Shown here one piece after another: positions 34,971 through 43,087 of a stretch of 64,000 nucleotides of DNA. The translations under genes were made by a program, and so were the position numbers. Under the pieces are notes generated by a model. That model was not told where the DNA came from, ran no database searches, and was given only the letters and a program-made list of their open reading frames with translations. The DNA lies in NCBI GenBank assembly GCA_024233575.1, contig JACKPN010000006.1, positions 1 through 64,000 of the forward strand, given 5' to 3'. The DNA comes from Chlamydiales bacterium (GTDB lineage: Bacteria; Chlamydiota; Chlamydiia; Chlamydiales; Criblamydiaceae). Numbering within the stretch: the first letter of the stretch is position 1; every line of letters starts with the position of its first letter.

Positions 34971-35939
34971 ATGAAAAAAATAATTTTAACTTGTCTTTTT
35001 TGCCTGTTATTTACCTCTATTTACTCAATACCAACTAAAGAAACGTTAGAAAAAAAGATCTTCGCCGTACATGCAACAAATACCTTCCCCGCTACAAGGA
35101 AGCTCCACGCAGGATTTGATACGTCTGCATCAAAAACCTCGCACATCGCTGCATTTTTTTCGTCAACTCGGCCGACTCTTCACTTCAGCCTGGGGGAACT
35201 CGTCCGCCCTGTCGGCGACTACCTGAGCTGGGAGGATTGCACGTATGCCATCATCACCCCTCTAGGCGACCTGCTTCCGCAAATGGTCAACATCAACTGT
35301 TATGACAGTTTTATTCTTGGAGATTTTGATTTTACATCTTCTACCATCATTGTCGCTCCCGTTGGGACCAAACCTGATAATCTTGTACAAATGTTTTGGT
35401 ACGACCCACAATCAACAACCCTCCGTGAAGCTATTGACAACGCAATAGACCAAATGGATGGTTGGCATATACGGATGGTCCACTCTGAAGACGAATCCGT
35501 TCTTAATGAGGCGCTATGCAATGGAGAGAACATTAATACAAAAGACTTTTTTTCATCTCTACTTCAAGCTTATCCCTACCTGTCTGTTGGGCTGCGTTTT
35601 GATGAATTGGACGGAAACCATTATCTACTTTCAGCAATTGAAGCAGAAACGCTTATTCTAGCGAATTACTTCTTTCAGATTTTTCCCGACACAGAGGAAG
35701 AAGACGATTTTTCTATAGAGTATCTGTTGGTGGCCAAATCGAGATTAATCGATAATTTCACAAGCTGGAAGGGGCAGTTCAGAGTATACTCGTTGCCTAA
35801 CAACAGCAGACAAGCAATCGACAGGTTAGAAAAAGTCGTCCTTTTTCTTTGTTCTACCATTGACAACGAAGTGGATATGTTAGAGAAACATGGCACATCA
35901 ATCAGACCTATCAAGGCTGCTGAGATTCCTGCGGCGTAA
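34971..35939 (+). CDS. Secreted protein of unknown function inside the znu locus
   Basis: A 322-residue protein with a clear signal peptide (KKIILTCLFCLLFTSIYS) and no further membrane segment. The mature region is rich in aromatic and acidic residues. It includes SKTSHIAAFFSSTRPTLHFS and YAIITPLGDLLPQ, which are not recognised. ATG 34971 follows GAGG; the frame opens earlier at 34923 without support. It points against znuA and znuC, and its end overlaps znuA by 29 bases, so it appears to have been inserted into a znuACB operon. Confidence 0.75.
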   Translation: MKKIILTCLFCLLFTSIYSIPTKETLEKKIFAVHATNTFPATRKLHAGFDTSASKTSHIAAFFSSTRPTLHFSLGELVRPVGDYLSWEDCTYAIITPLGDLLPQMVNINCYDSFILGDFDFTSSTIIVAPVGTKPDNLVQMFWYDPQSTTLREAIDNAIDQMDGWHIRMVHSEDESVLNEALCNGENINTKDFFSSLLQAYPYLSVGLRFDELDGNHYLLSAIEAETLILANYFFQIFPDTEEEDDFSIEYLLVAKSRLIDNFTSWKGQFRVYSLPNNSRQAIDRLEKVVLFLCSTIDNEVDMLEKHGTSIRPIKAAEIPAA

Positions 35940-36780
35940 CCTGAGACTGTGAGAAAGCATCACCGATATGTCGGAGATTTTCAATGTAGTCAGCACTGTA
36001 GGGATCAAGCTCTACAATTCTAGCATTGAGGTATTGAGCAATCAAGCGCGCCCCTTTACTGCTATGCTGCGGCTGCACAAAAATGACCGCCACTCCCTCA
36101 GCTCGCGCCTGTTGAATAAGGTTTGTTAGCTGCTTCCCCGTCGGATCTCGCCCTTCATATTCAACAGCCTGCTGATTAAAACCGTAATCGCGCGCCATAT
36201 AGCCGTAGGCAGCATGAGAAACCATGACAGGCTTCCCTTTGATCTTACTTAGTTTTTTTGTCAGGTCTGCATCAACCTCTTGAAGGTCGCGAATAAACGT
36301 TTTAGCATTCTGTTGAAACAGTTCGCGGTGCTGGGGATATGTTGCGCTTAGCACGTTGGCAATCGTTTGCGCCTGTATTTGTGCTTCTCTTGGGCTAAGC
36401 CAGATATGGACATCTTCGAAGTCTTCGGAGCAGCAGCGATGTTGCTTGTCAAGGGTGATCATATTGACGCCTTGCCGCAGGTTGATAATCTGCATATTCG
36501 GGCGATGCCCCTGCAGAACTTGAATCAACTGCTTTTCAAACCCTTCACCAATACGGAACCAGATGTCGGCCTTGGCAATGGCGTCTACCTGCTTCGGCGA
36601 TGGCTCAAAGGAGTGGGAACTCGCTCCCGGAGGTACGAGGACAGTAACGTCAACTGTATCGCCGGCAATTCTTTCAACAAAATATTTATACGGAGCAATG
36701 CTAACCAGAACGGAGGATTTCTCGCTGGCCGACATTGTAGAAGCAATACATAGAAAAACGAATAAAAGAGTTCTCTTCAT
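35911..36780 (-). CDS. znuA: Zinc ABC transporter substrate-binding protein
   Basis: A 289-residue cluster A-I binding protein with a signal peptide (TLLFVFLCIASTMSA). Conserved segments are VSIAPYKYFVERIAGD, VLVPPGASSHSFEPSP (first metal His), DVHIWLSPREAQ (second His) and VSHAAYGYMARDYGF (third His). A short His/Cys loop (KQHRCCSEDFED) replaces the long His-rich loop of many ZnuA proteins. It captures zinc or manganese for ZnuBC. Confidence 0.92.
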   Translation of the reverse strand: MKRTLLFVFLCIASTMSASEKSSVLVSIAPYKYFVERIAGDTVDVTVLVPPGASSHSFEPSPKQVDAIAKADIWFRIGEGFEKQLIQVLQGHRPNMQIINLRQGVNMITLDKQHRCCSEDFEDVHIWLSPREAQIQAQTIANVLSATYPQHRELFQQNAKTFIRDLQEVDADLTKKLSKIKGKPVMVSHAAYGYMARDYGFNQQAVEYEGRDPTGKQLTNLIQQARAEGVAVIFVQPQHSSKGARLIAQYLNARIVELDPYSADYIENLRHIGDAFSQSQVTPQESQQP

Positions 36781-36868
36781 GCCCCTATTATCGTTTATTA
36801 TTTGATATTTTGCAATGACGGTATTGCCCGATAATCTATATTTCTGCTAAGCTATGTACCGTTTTACT

Positions 36869-36956
36869 GGAAGAGTGTCCGAGTGGCCGAAGGAGCACGC
36901 TTGGAAAGTGTGTGTGCATTAACCGTGTACCGTGGGTTCGAATCCCACCTCTTCCG
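36869..36956 (+). tRNA. tRNA-Ser(GGA)
   Basis: GGAAGAG/CTCTTCC forms the acceptor stem. The anticodon stem CACGC/GTGTG holds loop TTGGAAA with GGA at 36903-36905. A long variable arm and T-arm GTGGG TTCGAAT CCCAC follow. Discriminator G, no encoded CCA. It borders the IS-rich island to the right. Confidence 0.97.
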
Positions 36957-36972
36957 TCATCTGGAATGGTCT

Positions 36973-37027
36973 AACACTGCGATAAGCTTATCAAAAGGCT
37001 CACGCAGTGTTATGATCGCTTTTTTGT
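36973..37027 (+). terminator. Weak terminator after tRNA-Ser(GGA)
   Basis: AACACTGCG (36973-36981) pairs with CGCAGTGTT (37003-37011) around a 21-base loop. A T-run follows only after ATGATCGC, so efficiency is uncertain. Confidence 0.45.
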
Positions 37028-37082
37028 CCTTCATTTCCAAGTTCGAAAATAGGAAATTGAGGATTTGTCATTTTTCATCTAC

Positions 37083-37619
37083 TTGGCGTTGCTGCAAAAT
37101 TCAAGAAATAGCCAAATGTTCCCCTTGCCCCTCTGAATTAGGAAGCTAATCTATAGCTTTCTGGCATTCCCAAAGCTGTCATTTTATTTAGAACTGCGCA
37201 TTTGATAAACACCTCCATTGACTGATTTTCGGACTTTCGGCTGGTTAGCTTGTCTCCAAAATTTTTTTTCCTATACATCGCCGTCTCGACTAAAGATCCT
37301 TTATGATAACCTATTTCCTTCTGCCACGCTTTTCTCCCTTCTTCACCACCTCCTAACTCATTCATCCTCGCAATTGCCTGATTGCGCGGTTCTATTGCAA
37401 TATCGCCCTTGGTATTTTTCTTGCATTTCTGTGCGGAGGAATCCTCGGACTTCCGCCTGCATCGTAGATAGCTCCATAACATTCTGCTACATCATAGGCA
37501 CCATCTCCTCCAACTGTTGCTATAGGATTGGTTATTTGATCCAGTAAGTCTGGTATTACGGATTCATCGCTTGTCATCGCCACAACAAGTGTTTTCTACG
37601 TTTTTACATACATTCCAAT
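37083..37619 (-). mobile_element. IS5-type element fragment, copy 1 (transposase C-terminus, broken)
   Basis: The left edge carries a GTTGCTGCAAAA-type end. Inside are the C-terminal segments of an IS5-family DDE transposase (VGGDGAYDVAECYGAIYDAG, WQKEIGYHKGSLVETAMYR, LNKMTALGMPESY). It is about 95% identical by eye to 38982-39522 in the same orientation. A T5 run against T6 in the other copy breaks the frame near 37410-37420. The N-terminal half of the transposase is missing. Confidence 0.85.
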
Positions 37620-37965
37620 ATGGACTTTATGCAAAGTTCTTCTTTTTCCGAGGCATATTCAAAGAGCATGATGACACCCTTCCTGTCGAGATGCAGTTTT
37701 AGGTTGGCAGCACGACCGTTGCCGTGCTGCACGTCGATGAACACTATGGCGTTGCGCTCAAGAGCGATCTGCAAGCTGCTCAAGTGAAGGTTCCTTCCGT
37801 TGTTCGGTAAGAAGCTAGTTATACCTTCATGACGTCAAGAGCATTGTATTTAGGAATAAAGCCTTTAGTCCAATCAGGGCTAGGTAATAATACTGATATA
37901 CCGCCATTTTGCTCGAAATGAGTAAAGTTTTTACCGTCATTTACTCTTATTCTATCCAATAATGG
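37604..37965 (-). pseudogene. C-terminal remnant of an unknown protein, truncated and frameshifted
   Basis: Two consecutive minus-strand frames read as coherent protein. The first is FEQNGGISVLLPSPDWTKGF then IPKYNALDV, which stops at 37819. After a one-frame shift it continues as ITSFLPNNGRNLHLSSLQIA, then FIDVQHGNGRAANLKLHLD and FEYASEKEELC, to a stop at 37604. The 5' side is cut where an IS end (GTTGCAAAA) begins at about 37963. Family unknown. Confidence 0.55.
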
Positions 37966-38221
37966 ACTGTGTTGCAAAAATCGTTTTTGAACTGAGGTAG
38001 AATAAAACCTTGATTATAAGTTGCTGAATATAAAACTCCTTTCCCGTAATGACCAAACCACAGGAAAGGAGGACACGATGTGTCAAAGAAAGTGGCGTCA
38101 GTCTAATGCGAACCTCGTTCAAAGAGGAAGTCTAAGTTTTTTCTGTCATCCTTCTGTGATTTGCGAAATTAAAAAACTTGGAAAAAAGCACCCCTCAAGG
38201 GGACGACCACCATATCCTATT
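37963..38221 (+). mobile_element. IS5-type element fragment (transposase N-terminus)
   Basis: The end GACTGTGTTGCAAAAATCG begins the fragment. ATG 38078 follows AGGAGG and opens an IS5-like transposase N-terminus (KWRQSNANLVQRGSLSFF). The match breaks off near 38221, where it joins the tail of the hypothetical gene on the other strand. About 48 codons remain. Confidence 0.75.
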
Positions 38222-38733
38222 CATCTTCGGGCTACAATATTTAACCAATGTCGGTCTTCGAAATTCATCTCTAAACTTAAGTTGGTTTTTTGTTGATTTA
38301 GTTCGATATACGTATAAGCTTTTCTAGGAAAGTAGGAATCAAAAAAGCCCATATCAGGAAAAGTTCTCTTGGCAATAACATACAGAACATGCACTGGAGT
38401 GTTATCTACCGAAAGTGTAATTGAATTATTATGTTCACTATTCTTAGAAAGCTCGTATACAATTTTTGATTGTAATGCAACTTGAAATTTTTTACACTGA
38501 TCTACGCTTGGCAACTCATAAGTTATTTTGCCATACTCAACATTTTTTTCACGAAGTTGATCTCTTTCCTCTTCATTGAGTCGAGGAAATCTAGCATAAA
38601 TTTTACTGACACATTCAGCTACTGCAGTGATATTTTCTTGCAAATTATCCTCTGAACAATCCAATTTAATCGAACAACTGACAGGAATTGATGGTGATGT
38701 GCTAATATTCTTTAAATCTGTTACTGACGTCAT
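38221..38733 (-). CDS. Hypothetical protein bounded by IS fragments
   Basis: A 170-residue soluble protein without recognised motifs. It has acidic and Lys-rich helical segments (AECVSKIYARFPRLNEEERD, YELPSVDQCKKFQVALQSK). The last codons (NIVARR) lie at the junction with an IS fragment, so the original C-terminus is probably lost. Codon use is AT-rich compared with the core genes. It could be a remnant of an effector or cargo gene. Confidence 0.5.
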   Translation of the reverse strand: MTSVTDLKNISTSPSIPVSCSIKLDCSEDNLQENITAVAECVSKIYARFPRLNEEERDQLREKNVEYGKITYELPSVDQCKKFQVALQSKIVYELSKNSEHNNSITLSVDNTPVHVLYVIAKRTFPDMGFFDSYFPRKAYTYIELNQQKTNLSLEMNFEDRHWLNIVARR

Positions 38734-38807
38734 AAAACTCCCATATTTATTATTTAAATGAATTAATATTCACACAACATTATTTTCACCGTTGTAGATT
38801 CAACGGG

Positions 38808-38984
38808 CATTGTTGCAAAAATAGCTGCGGAGAGGTACTTCTCAGCTTGATCTAAAACTCGGTAATCTGTAATTTTGTTTTTGGAAAAAGAAAAACAGGT
38901 TAACTGATGTCTCAAACAGCAAAAACGAAATACCGCATCCGCAACTGGAAACAATATAACAGATCTCTTATCAATCGTGGAAGG
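38808..38984 (+). mobile_element. IS5-type element fragment (transposase N-terminus, second type)
   Basis: It starts with GGGCATTGTTGCAAAAATAG. ATG 38907 begins a transposase N-terminus (AKTKYRIRNWKQYNRSLINR). It is cut after 26 codons exactly where the next IS copy begins, so the later element inserted into it. Confidence 0.75.
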
Positions 38985-39522
38985 GCGTTGTTGCAAAATT
39001 CAAGAAATAGCCAAAAGTTCCCCTTGCCCCTCTGAATTAGGAGGCTAACGGATAACTTTCTGGCATTCCCAAAGCTGTCATTTTATTTAGAGCTGCGCAT
39101 TTGATAAACACCTCCGCTGACTGATTTTCGGACTTTCGGCTGGTTAGCTTGTCTCCAAAAATTGTTTTTTTCCTATACATCGCCGTCTCGACTAAAGATC
39201 CTTTATGATAACCTATTTCCTTCTGCCACGCTTTTCTCCCTTCTTCACCACCTCCTAACTCATTAATCCTCGCAATTGCCTGATTGCGCGGTTCTATTGC
39301 AATATCGCCCTTGGTATTTTTTCTTGCATTTCTGTGCGGAGGAATCCTCGGACTTCCGCCTGCATCGTAGATAGCTCCATAACATTCTGCTACATCATAG
39401 GCACCGTCTCCTCCAACTGTTGCTATAGGATTGGTTATTTGATCCAGTAAGTCTGGCATTACGGATTCATCGCTTGTCATCGCCACAACAAGTGTTTTCT
39501 ACGTTTTTACATACATTCCAAT
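38982..39522 (-). mobile_element. IS5-type element fragment, copy 2 (transposase C-terminus)
   Basis: The left end is GGCGTTGTTGCAAAATTC. An uninterrupted 149-codon frame (39486 down to 39037) holds the C-terminal half of the DDE transposase: GDGAYDVAECYGAI, IPPHRNARK, EIGYHKGSLVETAMYR. Upstream of the ATG a stop shows the N-terminus is missing. It shares both boundaries with copy 1 at 37083-37619, so the pair probably arose by segment duplication of a truncated IS. Confidence 0.85.
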
Positions 39523-39573
39523 TATGAAAAAATCTGCGTTACTGATAGCCTCGTTAGCTTATTTGGAGGGCGA

Positions 39574-40734
39574 ATGAAAAAGATTTTAATAGCTCTTGCC
39601 GTATGCACCTTGCAAGTCATCTCTCTTAATGCAGACAGCAGTACTCCGCAGTTGATCAATCTGCATCAATACGAACAAGAAGCAAAAAAACGTCTCCCAA
39701 AGATGATCTACGATTTCTACGCTGGCGGCGCTGAAGATGAACTGGCGATAAAAAGTAATCGAGAATCCTTTTACAAATACAAGTTATGCGGTCGTGTGTT
39801 AGCTGGCGTATCTACAGTCGATACCAGTCTATCGCTATTTGGAAAGAAAATGTCATTCCCTCTAATTATTGCCCCTACAGGCTTGCAAAGAATGGCTCAT
39901 CCAGATGGAGAGTTAGCCACGGCATATGCTGCGGAACAGTTTCAAATTCCGATGATTGTGAGCTCCGGATCGAACTATTCTCTGGAAAGGATCAAGAGAA
40001 CGACTGAACAACCACTTTGGTTTCAGCTTTATATTTTTAAAGATAGGGATTTCAGCAGATCACTCGTTCAAAGAGCTGAAAAAGCCGGATATGATGCCAT
40101 TGTTTTGACTGTAGACATGACTATACCTGCAAAAAGGGAACGAGACATATTCAACAGTTTTTCAATCCCTGAGGGTATTGTTTATAAAAATTTTGAAGGT
40201 ACAGGCTTTGACACAATCAAGACAGCGGAGGGTGACCATTCCGCGCTTTCCTCTCTTATATCTAATGCCCTAGAAGACTGTTTAAGCTGGGAGGATATTA
40301 CCTGGCTAAAATCTGTGACCACCTTGCCTATTCTTTTGAAGGGTATTCTTCGTTCTGAAGACGCCCAACAAGCAATCCAATACGGTGTTGATGGAATCAT
40401 CGTTTCGAATCATGGAGGGCGGCAACTTGACAGCGCCCCTGCAACGATCGATGTTCTCGAAGAGATAGTGACCGCTGTAGATGGCCGCATACCCGTTATT
40501 ATCGATGGAGGATTTCGTAGAGGCAGCGATATTCTTAAAGCAATCGCTCTTGGAGCAGATGCCGTTATGGTTGGAAGACCTGTTCTATGGGGACTTGCTG
40601 TCAATGGAAGCCAGGGTGTAAAAGAGATTCTGGGAATTTTAAGAGATGAGTTTGAAACATCTATGAAGCAGTGCGGTTATAGAAATTTAGTTGACGTGAA
40701 AATGGATAAACAGAAACTCATTCGGAAGCAGTGA
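39574..40734 (+). CDS. FMN-dependent alpha-hydroxyacid oxidase/dehydrogenase with signal peptide
   Basis: A 386-residue FMN TIM-barrel enzyme of the lactate/glycolate oxidase family, oxidising L-2-hydroxy acids. Seen motifs are FYAGGAEDELAIKSNRESF, IIAPTGLQRMAHPDGE, LWFQLYIFKDRD, the catalytic SNHGGRQLD (His and Arg) and ADAVMVGRPVLWGL. The N-terminus KKILIALAVCTLQVISLNA reads as a signal peptide, unusual because these enzymes are normally cytoplasmic. GGAGG precedes the ATG. It lies at the right border of the IS cluster. The acceptor (oxygen or quinone) cannot be told. Confidence 0.87.
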   Translation: MKKILIALAVCTLQVISLNADSSTPQLINLHQYEQEAKKRLPKMIYDFYAGGAEDELAIKSNRESFYKYKLCGRVLAGVSTVDTSLSLFGKKMSFPLIIAPTGLQRMAHPDGELATAYAAEQFQIPMIVSSGSNYSLERIKRTTEQPLWFQLYIFKDRDFSRSLVQRAEKAGYDAIVLTVDMTIPAKRERDIFNSFSIPEGIVYKNFEGTGFDTIKTAEGDHSALSSLISNALEDCLSWEDITWLKSVTTLPILLKGILRSEDAQQAIQYGVDGIIVSNHGGRQLDSAPATIDVLEEIVTAVDGRIPVIIDGGFRRGSDILKAIALGADAVMVGRPVLWGLAVNGSQGVKEILGILRDEFETSMKQCGYRNLVDVKMDKQKLIRKQ

Positions 40735-40754
40735 AAGAGCATATCTGCTCTAGT

Positions 40755-40806
40755 GAGCCACAAAATTGCTAGAAAAACCGCACCCAAATAATTTTGCAAG
40801 TGGCTC
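40755..40806. mobile_element. 52-bp MITE-like element with TAGT target duplication
   Basis: GAGCCAC at the left end and GTGGCTC at the right end are exact inverted repeats. TAGT flanks both sides (40751-40754 and 40807-40810). Its interior matches, in reverse complement, the left arm of the 158-bp element at 59622-59779. The remaining bases of 40735-40980 show no supported gene. Confidence 0.75.
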
Positions 40807-40980
40807 TAGTAACAAATATTATCAGTTTTTTATGAAGCCGGATATTCACACTTCCAACTGTCATGCACATCAATATTTTTATATAAGTCTGTGTACAAGC
40901 AGCAACGAAACAGATTTAATAGCACAGACAACGATCATCATGTGCCGCCAGTCAGGCAAATCCAGAGTTATGAAATCTTA

Positions 40981-41541
40981 TCATGAAGACCAAAGGATCG
41001 CTTTTCGTTTAACATGGATAACACATTCAGGATCGCCTTGGTGCATGCACCCTGTCTCAGTAATTTCTAGCTTCTCTTGAAAGTGCTCTGCCACAGCATC
41101 GATGATACCAAAAAGATAAATGCACATTTTACGTGGCGATTGATAATGTATCACCACTTCATCCGGGGATACCCTTTCACATTTCACCTTGGATTTCGGA
41201 GTATACGGATCGACGAACTGTATAGTAATAAAAACCTTAGGGGCCACTTTTTCAATAATATCAAGGGACTTCCAATCCTTTAGAAACATACCTCCATACA
41301 TGGAGATCAAATGCTCACCAAATATTTTGCCAAAATCTCTGAGCAAGGTGTTTTTGTTTATTCTTAAATCCTTAGCACATACATCGATGAGCTGCTCGAA
41401 CTCGGCGTCAGGATAAAAACGTATCGAATGGTACATCTTATTCGTCGACAGCCCTGCCTGATCGAGAACCTGATTCCACTTCTCTTTGCCATAATTATCT
41501 AAAACAAAATCTTGCAGACATTTTAAAGCTGTCCCAAACAC
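40981..41541 (-). CDS. H-NOX-like (heme-NO-binding family) protein lacking the heme histidine
   Basis: A 186-residue protein whose start MFGTALKCLQDFVLDNYGKE and helical N-terminus match H-NOX (HNOB) sensors. The heme-propionate motif YxSxR is intact (Y133, S135, R137), followed by YLFGIIDAVAEHF. Hand alignment to known H-NOX places V103 where the proximal His should be. C121, C165, H167 and C173 recall the zinc-binding Cys/His set of some bacterial H-NOX proteins, which act as redox sensors. GTG start with GAGGG upstream. It sits 118 bases downstream of histidine decarboxylase on the same strand. Confidence 0.75.
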   Translation of the reverse strand: MFGTALKCLQDFVLDNYGKEKWNQVLDQAGLSTNKMYHSIRFYPDAEFEQLIDVCAKDLRINKNTLLRDFGKIFGEHLISMYGGMFLKDWKSLDIIEKVAPKVFITIQFVDPYTPKSKVKCERVSPDEVVIHYQSPRKMCIYLFGIIDAVAEHFQEKLEITETGCMHQGDPECVIHVKRKAILWSS

Positions 41542-41659
41542 AATACCCTCTACACTAACTCGGCCTATAGAATGCTACCAATGATGAGATAGCTAAAATT
41601 CAAATCCTTATTACCACAAACTACTTCTATTAGGCAAGCGAGCGTTGCTTCTTACCTGC

Positions 41660-42895
41660 TTAGGTACTTCTCTTCGCTAAATCTTTCAAAAACCTTTCGA
41701 TTTGACCTACTGTCATATCCGGTCGGAAAACAACATGCGTTCTACCGTTTGTATCAATAGGAAGCTGGTGCTTTTTTGCTATTTCTAGAGACGGCGCAGA
41801 GAAAGCTACGATAGTTTGATTCGGGAAATAGACGATTTTTTCATCATCGTTTCTAGCAAGCTGCTCAACAAAATATTTAGCTAGCGTTATGCTTTTTTTA
41901 TAATCGTCATCCAATCCGTTCATGCCTTTTTGCTTTAATCGCACCCATAAACGCAAAGACTGCATGCCGTCTCTCGATCCGGAAATCGGCGTATCCCGAA
42001 CATCAATATAAGAGATCTTACCTCTTTGACTGAAAGCTGTTTCATGGAGAGATTTTCGCGTTATGAAGATACCGCAAGGCTGGATCGTACCAATAAATTT
42101 ATGACCGGAAATGGAAATGCTCTGGATGCCTAAATCGAACAAATCCTCACTGTTCTCCATAAAAAAGTAGTACATACCGTGCAGAGCACCATCCACATGG
42201 ATAGTAAACTTGTCTGTATATTTTCTTAGGATTCCGACGATTTTCGATGGTGAATCGATAGCTCCTGTCATCGTCGTACCCAAGTTCAATACAAATATCA
42301 AAGGATCATTGGTGTGATCCCTAACAAAATTCTCCAGAGCTTCATAGTCAATTTCATCATATTCCGATGTTTCTATTTGATAATATCGTAGTCCAAGAAG
42401 GTCTGCCGCCTTTGCAATAGAATAGTGGGAGGCTTGCGAACTAACAAGAATGGGGGCAGCCACCTTAACCTCAACTTCTGGATCGGATATTTGCAACAAG
42501 AGTGAACTCGTCAAGTTCTTCTTTGCCATATAAATTCCAAAAAGATTCCCTTCCGTCCCTCCATTCGTCACATATCCCCAAAAATCATCTTCGATATGGT
42601 ACATCTCTGAAAAAAAGCGGATGACCTCTTTTTCGTATTGTTTTGTATGCAAGTCCCAATTTCCTTCTTCCCAAGGATCGCCAACGTTGTTTAAGTGAAA
42701 GCTTTGAAAAGGAGAAAGCAATTGGTTCAATTCATTATCATGAGGTGTCTCGGGATAACCTAGATAATGATCTTTACGGCTAGTGAGTTCATCAAGTGTG
42801 CCCGCAAGGCGTTGCTGGATTTCTTGTTCCACATGTTGATCTGATGCGTCGATAGAAACAGCGGCAAAGAGAAAAATGAGGAGGATTGATGCCAT
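41660..42895 (-). CDS. hdc: Histidine decarboxylase (PLP type), possibly exported
   Basis: About 411 residues of a group II PLP decarboxylase. Key segments are NGGTEGNLFGIY, SSQASHYSIAKAADLLGL (cofactor-stacking His), LNLGTTMTGAIDS, HVDGALHGM and the PLP lysine in SISGHKFIGT. The set resembles histidine decarboxylases that make histamine; serine decarboxylase is a close alternative. The N-terminus ASILLIFLFAAVSIDASDQ looks like a signal peptide. The frame also opens at GTG 42937, which would add an Arg-containing n-region. It is followed by the H-NOX-like gene. Confidence 0.82.
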   Translation of the reverse strand: MASILLIFLFAAVSIDASDQHVEQEIQQRLAGTLDELTSRKDHYLGYPETPHDNELNQLLSPFQSFHLNNVGDPWEEGNWDLHTKQYEKEVIRFFSEMYHIEDDFWGYVTNGGTEGNLFGIYMAKKNLTSSLLLQISDPEVEVKVAAPILVSSQASHYSIAKAADLLGLRYYQIETSEYDEIDYEALENFVRDHTNDPLIFVLNLGTTMTGAIDSPSKIVGILRKYTDKFTIHVDGALHGMYYFFMENSEDLFDLGIQSISISGHKFIGTIQPCGIFITRKSLHETAFSQRGKISYIDVRDTPISGSRDGMQSLRLWVRLKQKGMNGLDDDYKKSITLAKYFVEQLARNDDEKIVYFPNQTIVAFSAPSLEIAKKHQLPIDTNGRTHVVFRPDMTVGQIERFLKDLAKRST

Positions 42896-43087
42896 TCGAT
42901 CTTGCCAAATGTGTGAAGCGAAAAATAATGCGGTCACTATACTTCTTAAAAACTTTGATGATATTCAATCGATCAAATCACGTCAATAGACGCACTCTAC
43001 CTTTTCATTAAGGTTTTTTTTAAAACAGAAGATTTATCCGACCAGCATTTGACTTAATTTAAATATATTATTTATACATAGACGAAC

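Noticed and set aside
37138..37583. Two separate small genes
   Set aside because: They are one transposase fragment split by a T-run frameshift, as copy 2 shows.
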